A stretch of 11,465 nucleotides of DNA from Frankiales bacterium (GTDB taxonomy: Bacteria; Actinomycetota; Actinomycetes; Mycobacteriales; SCTD01), in the NCBI GenBank assembly GCA_025966295.1, contig JAOPVD010000020.1:1-11465 (forward strand), read 5' to 3'. The notes beneath the pieces were generated by a model, which saw only the letters and a list, made by a program, of their open reading frames with translations, made no database searches and was not told where the DNA came from. Positions 6,162 to 11,465 of this stretch are shown piece by piece (within the stretch, counting starts at the first letter, position 1; each line of letters begins with the position of its first letter). Made by a program: the position numbers and the translations under genes.

Positions 6162-6731
6162 ATGGCGCCGAGCGACACGCAGCCACCGCCCGAGGGGACG
6201 GGCACCCCGGCGGACGACATCGTGCTCGACCCGATCCTGGAGGACCCGCCCGTCGGGCCGCCGTACGGCGGGGCGGCCGACAGCGGCGTGGTGTCCAGCG
6301 TGGGCGAGTACGCCCCCGAGGCGCTGGACGTGATGGCCTTCCTGCAGGCCGAGCACCGCAAGCTGGAGTCGGTGCTGGACGAGGTCGCCGAGCAGCTCGA
6401 GCAGGAGGGCCTGGACGCGGTCCGGCTGCGCTGGGGCGGGGTGGTCCGGGAGACGCTGGAGCACGCGGTCGCCGAGGAGCGGGTCGCGTGGGAGGCGGTG
6501 CCGCCCGAGGAGCTGAACTCGGTCCGCGACCAGCAGCACCGGCTGGTGGAGGTGCTGGGGGAGCAGGACTCGGTGAACCCCGAGGTCGACGCCGACCAGC
6601 TCCGCCAGACGATCGACCTGGTGCGCGAGCACACCCGTCGGGTGGAGGCCGTCGTGCTGCCGGCCCTCCAGCAGCTGCCGCCGGCCCGGCTGATGGCCCT
6701 CGGCGAGGACCTGCGGCAGGTCATGGGCTGA
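6162..6731 (+). CDS. Hemerythrin-like HHE domain protein
   Basis: HHE domains are four-helix bundles that bind a di-iron centre, and members sense or handle oxygen, nitric oxide, iron or oxidative stress. The 189-residue product has a Pro/Asp-rich, probably disordered N-terminus (1-50). A helical domain follows with the canonical ligand pattern: H65 (QAEHRKLE), H101 with E105 in HAVAE, H126 (DQQHR), and H157 with E162 (HTRRVE). That matches the H...HxxxE...H...HxxxxE pattern of hemerythrins. It is cytoplasmic, with no signal or membrane segment. The ATG at 6162 has GGGAG 6 nt upstream. The gene converges on a universal stress protein gene, which fits a stress role but is weak evidence. The specific ligand or partner is unknown. 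Confidence 0.8.
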   Translation: MAPSDTQPPPEGTGTPADDIVLDPILEDPPVGPPYGGAADSGVVSSVGEYAPEALDVMAFLQAEHRKLESVLDEVAEQLEQEGLDAVRLRWGGVVRETLEHAVAEERVAWEAVPPEELNSVRDQQHRLVEVLGEQDSVNPEVDADQLRQTIDLVREHTRRVEAVVLPALQQLPPARLMALGEDLRQVMG

Positions 6732-6739
6732 GCGCTCAG
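6728..6739. repeat. 12-bp palindrome CTGAGCGCTCAG over the HHE stop codon
   Basis: This is a perfect palindrome that contains the TGA stop of the HHE gene. As RNA it would make only a 4-bp stem with a GCGC loop, which is weak as a terminator. It sits at the start of the 45-bp convergent gap before the stress-protein gene. It may be chance. Confidence 0.3.
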
Positions 6740-6776
6740 GACGCGCGGACCTGCGCCGGTCGTGGCCGATCTGCTG

Positions 6777-7277
6777 TCAGTTCCCGCCGCGCTGGCGGTC
6801 GCCCTTGGGGGCGCGGCCGACGAGGACCGCGCACGGTGCCTGCTTGAGGACCCGCTTGCTGGTGCTGCCCAGCACCAGGTCGCCCAGCGTCGAGTGCTCC
6901 GAGCTGCCGACCACCAGCAGCGGACTGTCCCGGTCCTCCGCCACCCGCACCAGGGTGTCGGCCACCGACAGCTGGTCGACCACGACCATCGCCTCGGCCC
7001 GCAGCCCCAGCTCGCGGGCCCGCGCGGTGCCGCGGTCCGCGACCCGGCGGGCGTTCTCATAGAAGCCCTCGTCCAGCGCCGCGGCCGCGCGCACGTCGAC
7101 GGCGGCGACCGGCAGCATCGCGCCCGGCCCGGACAGCGCCAGCGTCGACGCGTAGCCGGACTCCCAGACGGTGACGACCACGGCCTCCCGGGGCGCCAGG
7201 AGAGCGGCGGCCTCCTCCAGCGCGTGGTCCGCGGCGGCGGAGCCGTCGTAACCGATGACGACCGGTCCGGTGCCCAT
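6777..7277 (-). CDS. Universal stress protein (UspA family)
   Basis: This is a single-domain Usp of 166 residues, a cytoplasmic alpha/beta protein of the adenine-nucleotide-binding type. VVIGYDGS (6-13) is the first strand, with the usual Asp (D11). LLVVGSSEHSTLGDLVLGSTS (120-140) corresponds to the GxxGx9G(S/T) ATP-binding loop, but the second glycine is Glu (E127), so nucleotide binding may be altered. APCAVLVGRAP is the usual last strand. The tail is basic and Gly-rich. The frame extends to a GTG at 7310, but that codon lies in the loop of a hairpin downstream of cysNC. The ATG at 7277 gives the standard Usp N-terminus, so I chose it. No good ribosome-binding site precedes either start. 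Confidence 0.9.
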   Translation of the reverse strand: MGTGPVVIGYDGSAAADHALEEAAALLAPREAVVVTVWESGYASTLALSGPGAMLPVAAVDVRAAAALDEGFYENARRVADRGTARARELGLRAEAMVVVDQLSVADTLVRVAEDRDSPLLVVGSSEHSTLGDLVLGSTSKRVLKQAPCAVLVGRAPKGDRQRGGN

Positions 7278-7299
7278 GGGTGCGGGGTACCCGGTCCGG

Positions 7300-7318
7300 G
7301 CCGGCCTCACCGGCCGGC
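7300..7318 (-). terminator. Hairpin after cysNC, possible terminator
   Basis: GCCGGCC (7300-7306) and GGCCGGC (7312-7318) form a 7-bp all-GC stem with a 5-nt loop. It starts 4 nt beyond the cysNC stop in the direction of transcription. No U tract follows, as is common for actinobacterial terminator hairpins. It separates the cys operon from the stress-protein gene on the same strand. Confidence 0.5.
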
Positions 7319-7321
7319 GTC

Positions 7322-9250
7322 CTACGGGGCCAGGATGCCCGCGTCCGTGAGCATCGCGAGCACCTTGCGGGCGGCGTCGTCGGCGCTGAGCTCGGCGGTG
7401 GGCAGCCGCAGCTCGGGGGACTCGGGGGCTTCGTACGGCGCGTCGACACCGGTGACGTTCTTCGCCTCACCGGCCGCCGCCTTGCGGTACAGCCCCTTCG
7501 GGTCGCGCTCCTGCACGACCGCGAGCGGCGCGTCCACGAACACCTCGAAGAACTCGCCCTCGTCCAGGCGGCTGCGCACCAGGTCGCGGTCCGCCCGGTA
7601 CGGCGAGACGAGGGTGACCAGCACGATGAGGCCGGCGTCGACCATCAGCCGCGCGACCTCCCCGACCCGGCGGATGTTCTCGACCCGGTCCTCGGCGGTG
7701 AAGCCGAGGTCGGCGTTCAGGCCGTGCCGGACGTTGTCGCCGTCCAGCAGGTAGGTGTGCCGGCCCTGCGCGAACAGCGCCCGCTCCACGAGGTTGGCGA
7801 CCGTCGACTTGCCGGCGCTCGGCAGCCCGGTGAACCACAGCACGCACGGCTTCTGGCCCTTGAGCGCCGCGTGCGCGGACTTGTCGACGTCGATCGCCTG
7901 CCAGTGCACGTTGTCGGCCCGCCGGGTGGCGGTGCGCAGCATGCCGGCGCCGACGGTGCCGTTGGTGAGGCGGTCGACGAGGACGAAGCCGCCCATGTCG
8001 CGGTTCAGCGCGTACGGGTCGAACGGCACCGCCCGGTCGAGGCTGACCTGCACGACGCCGATCTCGTTGAGTGCGAGGGTGTCGGCCGGCAGGTGCTCGA
8101 GGGTGTTGACGTCGACCTTGTGGTCCGGCGTGCCGACCGTGGCCGAGACGGTGCGGGCACCGATCTTCAGCAGGTAGGGCCGGCCGGGCTGGAGCGGCTC
8201 CTCGGCCATCCAGACCAGCGTGGCCTCGAACTGGTCGGCGACCTCGGGGGAGTCGTCGGCGGCGGCGAGCACGTCGCCGCGGCTCACGTCGACCTCGTCG
8301 GTGAGCGTCAGGGTGATGCTCTGCCCGGCCACGGCCTGCGGCAGGTCGCCGTCGAAGGTGACGATCCGGTCGACGGTCGAGACCCGCGAGCTCGGCAGCA
8401 CCCGGACCTGGTCACCAGGGCGGATCGAGCCGCCGGCGATCTGGCCGGCGAAGCCCCGGAAGTCCAGGTCCGGCCGCGAGACCCACTGCACCGGCATCCG
8501 GAACGGCTGGTGCTGGACCTGGTCCTCGACCTCGACGCTCTCCAGATGCCCCAGCAGCGTCGGCCCGTCGTACCAGGGGGTGTTGGCGCTCGGGACGAGG
8601 ATGTTGTCGCCCTTGAGGGCCGAGGTCGGGATCGTCGTGATGTCGGTGAGGCCGAGCTCGGCGGCGAACGCGCGGTAGTCCTTGTCGATCGCCTCGACGA
8701 CGTCCTGGGAGTAGCCGACGGCATCCACCTTGTTGACCGCGAGCACCACCTTGGTGATGCCCAGCAGCGACACCAGGTAGCTGTGCCGGCGGGTCTGGGT
8801 GAGGACGCCCTTGCGGGCATCGATCAGGATGATCGCCAGGTCTGCCGTCGAGGCGCCGGTGACCATGTTGCGGGTGTACTGCTCGTGGCCCGGGGTGTCG
8901 GCGACGATGAACTTCCGCTTCTCGGTCGAGAAGAACCGGTAGGCGACGTCGATCGTGATGCCCTGCTCGCGCTCGGCGGCCAGGCCGTCGACGAGCAGCG
9001 CCAGGTCGAGCTCGCCGCCCTGGGTGCCCATCGTCTTGCTGTCGTGGGTGAGCGCCGTGAGCTGGTCCTCGAAGACCATCTGCGACTCGTACAGCAGCCG
9101 GCCGATCAGCGTGCTCTTGCCGTCGTCGACCGAGCCGCAGGTGATGAAGCGCAGGAGCGACTTGTGCTCGTGCTCGTGGAGGTAGGCCTCGATGTCGTTC
9201 GCGATGCGGTCCTGCTGGACCGCGAAGTCGGTCTTCACGTCGGACGCCAT
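7322..9250 (-). CDS. cysNC: CysNC: sulfate adenylyltransferase GTPase subunit fused to APS kinase
   Basis: The fusion catalyses two steps of sulfate activation. The CysN half is a GTPase that drives APS formation by CysD, and the CysC half phosphorylates APS to PAPS. It has 642 residues. The CysN part (about 30-450) shows G1 GSVDDGKST (39-47), the switch region REQGITIDVAYR (94-105), G3 DTPGHEQ (118-124) and G4 NKVD (173-176), then translation-factor-like beta-barrel domains ending in VDRLTNGTVGAGML. The CysC part (about 464-642) shows Walker A GLPSAGKST, LDGDNVRHGLN, LVSPYRADRD and RDPKGLYRKAAAGEAKN-TGVDAPYEAPESPEL. The fusion is normal in actinobacteria, where it runs slightly over 600 residues. 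The ATG at 9250-9248 shares one base with the cysD stop (TAATG), and GAGGG lies upstream. The frame runs open through cysD, but that extension is not native sequence. Confidence 0.96.
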   Translation of the reverse strand: MASDVKTDFAVQQDRIANDIEAYLHEHEHKSLLRFITCGSVDDGKSTLIGRLLYESQMVFEDQLTALTHDSKTMGTQGGELDLALLVDGLAAEREQGITIDVAYRFFSTEKRKFIVADTPGHEQYTRNMVTGASTADLAIILIDARKGVLTQTRRHSYLVSLLGITKVVLAVNKVDAVGYSQDVVEAIDKDYRAFAAELGLTDITTIPTSALKGDNILVPSANTPWYDGPTLLGHLESVEVEDQVQHQPFRMPVQWVSRPDLDFRGFAGQIAGGSIRPGDQVRVLPSSRVSTVDRIVTFDGDLPQAVAGQSITLTLTDEVDVSRGDVLAAADDSPEVADQFEATLVWMAEEPLQPGRPYLLKIGARTVSATVGTPDHKVDVNTLEHLPADTLALNEIGVVQVSLDRAVPFDPYALNRDMGGFVLVDRLTNGTVGAGMLRTATRRADNVHWQAIDVDKSAHAALKGQKPCVLWFTGLPSAGKSTVANLVERALFAQGRHTYLLDGDNVRHGLNADLGFTAEDRVENIRRVGEVARLMVDAGLIVLVTLVSPYRADRDLVRSRLDEGEFFEVFVDAPLAVVQERDPKGLYRKAAAGEAKNVTGVDAPYEAPESPELRLPTAELSADDAARKVLAMLTDAGILAP

Positions 9251-10155
9251 TAGAAGTAGCCCTCTTGCTTCTTCTTCTCCATCGACGCCTTCGCGTCGTG
9301 GTCGATCAGCCGGCCCTGCCGCTCCGAGGTCCGGGCGAGCAGCATCTCCTGGATGATGGCGGACAGCGTGTCGGCTTCGCTCTCGATCGCGCCGGAGAGC
9401 GGGTAGCAGCCGAGGGTCCGGAAGCGCACCTTCTTGCGCATCGGGACCTCGCCCTCGTGCAGCCGGAAGCGGTCGTCGTCGACCATGATCAGCGTGCCGT
9501 CGCGGTCGACGACGGGGCGCTCGGCGGCGAAGTACAAGGGCACGATCTCGATGTCCTGCATGGCGATGTACTGCCACACGTCGAGCTCGGTCCAGTTGGA
9601 CAGCGGGAAGACGCGGACGCTCTCGCCCGGGTGGACCCGCGCGTTGTAGAGGCGCCAGAGCTCGGGCCGCTGCATCTTCGGGTCCCAGCGGTGGTCCTTG
9701 GTGCGGACCGAGAAGATCCGCTCCTTGGCGCGCGACTTCTCCTCGTCGCGACGGGCACCGCCGAAGGCCAGGTCGAAGGACCCGGCCTCGAGCGCCTGCT
9801 TGAGGCCCTCGGTCTTCCAGATGTCGGTGTGCATCCCCGAGCCGTGGTCGAACGGGTTGATGCCCAGCTCGACGGCGCGCGGGTTCTTGTGCACGATCAG
9901 GTCGGCGCCGAGCTCCGCCGCCGTCTTGTCGCGCAGCCGGTACATGTCCTGGAACTTCCAGGTGGTGTCGACGTGCAGCAGCGGGAACGGCAGCTTGCCA
10001 GGGAAGAACGCCTTGCGGGCCAAGTGCAGCATGACCGCGCTGTCCTTGCCGATGCTGTAGAGCATCACCGGCCGCTCGGACTCCGAGACGGCATCGCGCA
10101 TGATGCTGATGCTCTCGGCCTCCAGGCGCTGGAGGTGGGTCAGGGTCGTCGTCAT
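9250..10155 (-). CDS. cysD: CysD: sulfate adenylyltransferase subunit 2
   Basis: This is the catalytic subunit of ATP sulfurylase, which joins sulfate and ATP into adenosine 5'-phosphosulfate. It works as a complex with the CysN GTPase encoded next. Its 301 residues match the family length. The PP-loop SIGKDSAVMLHLA (34-46) binds ATP pyrophosphate, HVDTTWKF (61-68) follows, and GGARRDEEKSRAKER (132-146) is the conserved family block. FPLSNWTELDVWQYI (183-197) and RFRTLGCYPLSGA near the C-terminus are also typical. The ATG at 10155 overlaps the cysQ stop as ATGA and has GAGG 7 nt upstream. A GTG 6 nt further upstream is less well placed. The overlaps on both sides imply coupled translation and roughly matched synthesis. 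Confidence 0.96.
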   Translation of the reverse strand: MTTTLTHLQRLEAESISIMRDAVSESERPVMLYSIGKDSAVMLHLARKAFFPGKLPFPLLHVDTTWKFQDMYRLRDKTAAELGADLIVHKNPRAVELGINPFDHGSGMHTDIWKTEGLKQALEAGSFDLAFGGARRDEEKSRAKERIFSVRTKDHRWDPKMQRPELWRLYNARVHPGESVRVFPLSNWTELDVWQYIAMQDIEIVPLYFAAERPVVDRDGTLIMVDDDRFRLHEGEVPMRKKVRFRTLGCYPLSGAIESEADTLSAIIQEMLLARTSERQGRLIDHDAKASMEKKKQEGYF

Positions 10156-10886
10156 GCGCACACCTCAAGAGCGGTCTTCGCGTACTCCGGACGGCAGATC
10201 AGCAGGTCCGGCAGGTAGGGGTCGGGCTGGTTGTAGACCAGCGGCGAGCCGTCGATGCGGCTGACGTGCAGGCCGGCGGCAGCGGCTACGGCGATCGGGG
10301 CGGCGGAGTCCCACTCGTACATCCCGCCGGAGTGCGCGTAGAGCTCGATCTCGCCGAGGACGACGGCCATCGCCTTCGCGCCGGCCGAGCCCATCGGAAC
10401 CAGTACGCCGCCGAGGTGCTCGGCGAGGGCGACTGCCTGGGACGCCGGCCGGGTGCGGCTGACCGCCAGCCGCGGCGGACCTTCGTGCGGCGGGAGCTGG
10501 GGGAGCGGCCGACCGGTCGAGAGCGTCATGCCGCGGGCCGGCAGGGCGACGGCGCCGATGGTGGCGACGCCGTTGAGGCAGAGGGCCACGTGCACGGCCC
10601 AGTCCTCGCGCGGGATCTCGGAGTACTCGCGGGTGCCGTCGAGCGGGTCGACGATCCAGACCCGCTCCTTGTCGAGGCGGGCGGGGTCGGCGACGCCCTC
10701 CTCAGACAGCACTCCGTCGTCGGGGCGGAGGCGGGCCAGCTCGGCCATCAGGTGCACGTGCGCCTGGCGGTCGCCGGCATCCTTGAGCTCGCGGCCGACC
10801 AGCCCGGTTGTGCGCAGCTCCAGCAGCAGCGCGCCGGCGGATGTGGCGAGGTCATGCGCGAGCTGCGCATCGTCACGGTTCGGCAC
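10152..10886 (-). CDS. cysQ: CysQ: 3'(2'),5'-bisphosphate nucleotidase (PAP phosphatase)
   Basis: CysQ hydrolyses 3'-phosphoadenosine 5'-phosphate, the by-product of PAPS use, to AMP, and can also return PAPS to APS. It belongs to the Mg-dependent, Li-sensitive inositol monophosphatase fold. Its 244 residues show the metal-ligand motifs SEE (61-63), DPLDGTREY (80-88) and EWDSAAP (191-197), plus GSAGAKAMAV (166-175) and YNQPDPYLPDLLICR near the C-terminus, much as in mycobacterial CysQ. It is first in the cysQ-cysD-cysNC operon, and its stop overlaps the cysD start by 4 nt. The start is GTG at 10886. No Shine-Dalgarno sequence is visible just upstream, so the mRNA may be leaderless or the start could differ. 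An inverted repeat lies 2 bp upstream of the start. Confidence 0.93.
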   Translation of the reverse strand: MPNRDDAQLAHDLATSAGALLLELRTTGLVGRELKDAGDRQAHVHLMAELARLRPDDGVLSEEGVADPARLDKERVWIVDPLDGTREYSEIPREDWAVHVALCLNGVATIGAVALPARGMTLSTGRPLPQLPPHEGPPRLAVSRTRPASQAVALAEHLGGVLVPMGSAGAKAMAVVLGEIELYAHSGGMYEWDSAAPIAVAAAAGLHVSRIDGSPLVYNQPDPYLPDLLICRPEYAKTALEVCA

Positions 10887-11122
10887 GCTGACAAGGATGT
10901 CACGCGTACGCGCGTGCGGGCCTGTCTAGAAGATCACCCGGCCCAGCGCACGCGAGGTGTTCCGCCCACGGCGCACTGGTGCTACACCGGAATCCGCGCT
11001 GAGGGGATCCGGTGACCTCCCCGGCAGGACTCACAGCCGAATGACAGGTTGCGGACAGCAGGCGCAGAGCCAGGCCGGGCAGCGTGGCGCTGCGAGCCTC
11101 TCGCCATCACGAAGGAGTCCCC
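10887..11122. other. Divergent intergenic region between cysQ and the ABC permease gene
   Basis: Apart from the inverted repeats near cysQ, these 236 bp hold AAGGAG (11112-11117), the ribosome-binding site of the rightward permease gene. Both promoters should lie here, but I found no confident -35/-10 pair on either strand. An imperfect dyad, CCGGAATCC with GGATCCGG near 10987-11012, was noted without assigning a role. No small gene with a good start and ribosome-binding site was found. Confidence 0.4.
10889..10916. promoter_or_regulatory. Inverted repeats immediately upstream of cysQ
   Basis: TGACA-AGGA-TGTCA (10889-10902) is a 5-bp-arm inverted repeat. It overlaps by two bases a second dyad, CACGCG-TACG-CGCGTG (10901-10916), whose centre is the palindrome CGCGTACGCG (10903-10912). 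Both sit within 30 bp of the cysQ start codon, a position suited to an operator or 5'-leader structure controlling the sulfate-activation operon. The symmetry is seen directly; function and regulator are unknown. Confidence 0.4.
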
Positions 11123-11465
11123 TTGGCGTCCCTGCGCTATGCCCGCAACGAGCTGCGTCGTCGACGCGCCAGAACTGTCCTCACCGCACTGGGTCTCGCC
11201 TCGGGCGTCGGCCTGGTCATGGCCATCGTGGGCGTCTCGCAGGGCCTGGACCAGGCTCAGACCAAGGTCTTGTCGCCGTTGAGCTCGGTCGGCACCGACA
11301 TCCTGGTCACGCGCACCGTCGGGGTCGTCACGACCGGCACCGGCGCGACCGCCACTCCGACGCCGACTCCCAGCTCGACGACTGCGGCGGGGCGCGGCGG
11401 AGGCTTCTTCGCCGGCGGAGGCGGCGGGGGCGGCGGGGGTCAAGGCGGCCCCGGAGGCCAGAACG
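11123..11465 (+). CDS. MacB/FtsX-type ABC transporter permease, N-terminal part (cut by window edge)
   Basis: This is the first 114 codons of a membrane permease of the MacB type. Such permeases pair with an ABC ATPase and usually move peptides or drugs, or pass on mechanical signals at the envelope. The N-terminus SLRYARNELRRRRARTVLTALGLASGVGLVMAIVG, basic and then a membrane helix (about 18-38), is typical, and SQGLDQAQTKVL with SSVGTDILVTR begins the extracytoplasmic MacB_PCD domain. From about residue 66 it becomes Thr/Pro/Ser-rich (TATPTPTPSSTT). From 90 onward it is nearly polyglycine, an unusual insertion in this domain. The start is TTG at 11123 with AAGGAG 5 nt upstream. The ATPase and the rest of the permease would lie to the right. 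Confidence 0.82.
   Translation, partial: MASLRYARNELRRRRARTVLTALGLASGVGLVMAIVGVSQGLDQAQTKVLSPLSSVGTDILVTRTVGVVTTGTGATATPTPTPSSTTAAGRGGGFFAGGGGGGGGGQGGPGGQN

Noticed and set aside
7280..9253. Open frame of 657 codons on the plus strand
   Set aside because: It is antisense to cysNC, with a low-complexity Arg/Gly/Val/Asp translation. It is a shadow of GC-rich coding sequence.
9251..10168. Extension of the cysNC frame upstream through cysD
   Set aside because: The extended residues are an out-of-frame reading of cysD with no CysN similarity. The true CysN begins at the ATG overlapping the cysD stop.
9265..10218. Open frame of 317 codons on the plus strand
   Set aside because: It is antisense to cysD, which is clearly identified by the PP-loop and other motifs.
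10930..10975. GGAAC-type (stress sigma factor) promoter upstream of cysQ on the minus strand
   Set aside because: A GGAAC box is present but no GTT box follows at the expected spacing, so it is probably chance.
10982..11443. Open frame of 153 codons on the minus strand
   Set aside because: It is antisense to the permease N-terminus, has no family signature, and the plus strand has a ribosome-binding site and a membrane helix.

Overview
The window is a very GC-rich, gene-dense stretch of bacterial chromosome. Strong G/C preference at third codon positions, GTG and TTG starts, an IcmF-type fused mutase, a FadE25-like acyl-CoA dehydrogenase, a CysN-CysC fusion and a CysQ resembling the mycobacterial enzyme all point to an actinomycete. 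A Nocardioides-like or related genus is a guess from gene content, not a demonstrated assignment. No rRNA, tRNA, CRISPR array, transposase or phage gene is visible.

Layout. (1) 1-2291, minus: the first 763 codons of icmF, an adenosylcobalamin-dependent isobutyryl-CoA mutase fused to its own G-protein chaperone; the C-terminus lies outside the window. (2) 2292-2402: a short divergent promoter region with two matching palindromes exactly 33 bp apart, each abutting a TANNNT -10-like hexamer for one of the two genes. (3) 2403-3572, plus: a FadE25-type acyl-CoA dehydrogenase. (4) 3599-4489, plus: a PfkB-family sugar kinase, probably read from a leaderless start. (5) 4514-4783, minus: an 89-residue protein of unknown function. 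(6) 4784-4989: a regulatory gap with a 71-bp inverted-repeat element followed by six runs of four or more G. (7) 4990-6087, plus: a membrane-anchored LytR-CpsA-Psr (LCP) cell-wall ligase. (8) 6162-6731, plus: a hemerythrin-like HHE protein with a complete iron-ligand set. (9) 6777-7277, minus: a universal stress protein.

(10) 7322-10886, minus: the sulfate-activation operon cysQ-cysD-cysNC. Its genes overlap by 4 nt and 1 nt, so translation is probably coupled. CysD with the CysN part makes APS from sulfate and ATP, the CysC part phosphorylates APS to PAPS, and CysQ removes the by-product PAP. (11) 10887-11122: a divergent intergenic region with a TGACA-N4-TGTCA inverted repeat close to the cysQ start. 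(12) 11123-11465, plus: the N-terminal end of a MacB/FtsX-type ABC transporter permease, which runs off the window within a polyglycine stretch.

The icmF/acyl-CoA dehydrogenase pair suggests coordinated short or branched acyl-CoA metabolism, and the cys operon is standard assimilatory sulfate activation. I do not see a wholly new multi-gene system. The least explained structures are the paired operators at 2328-2378, and the inverted repeat with the G-run tract upstream of the LCP gene.
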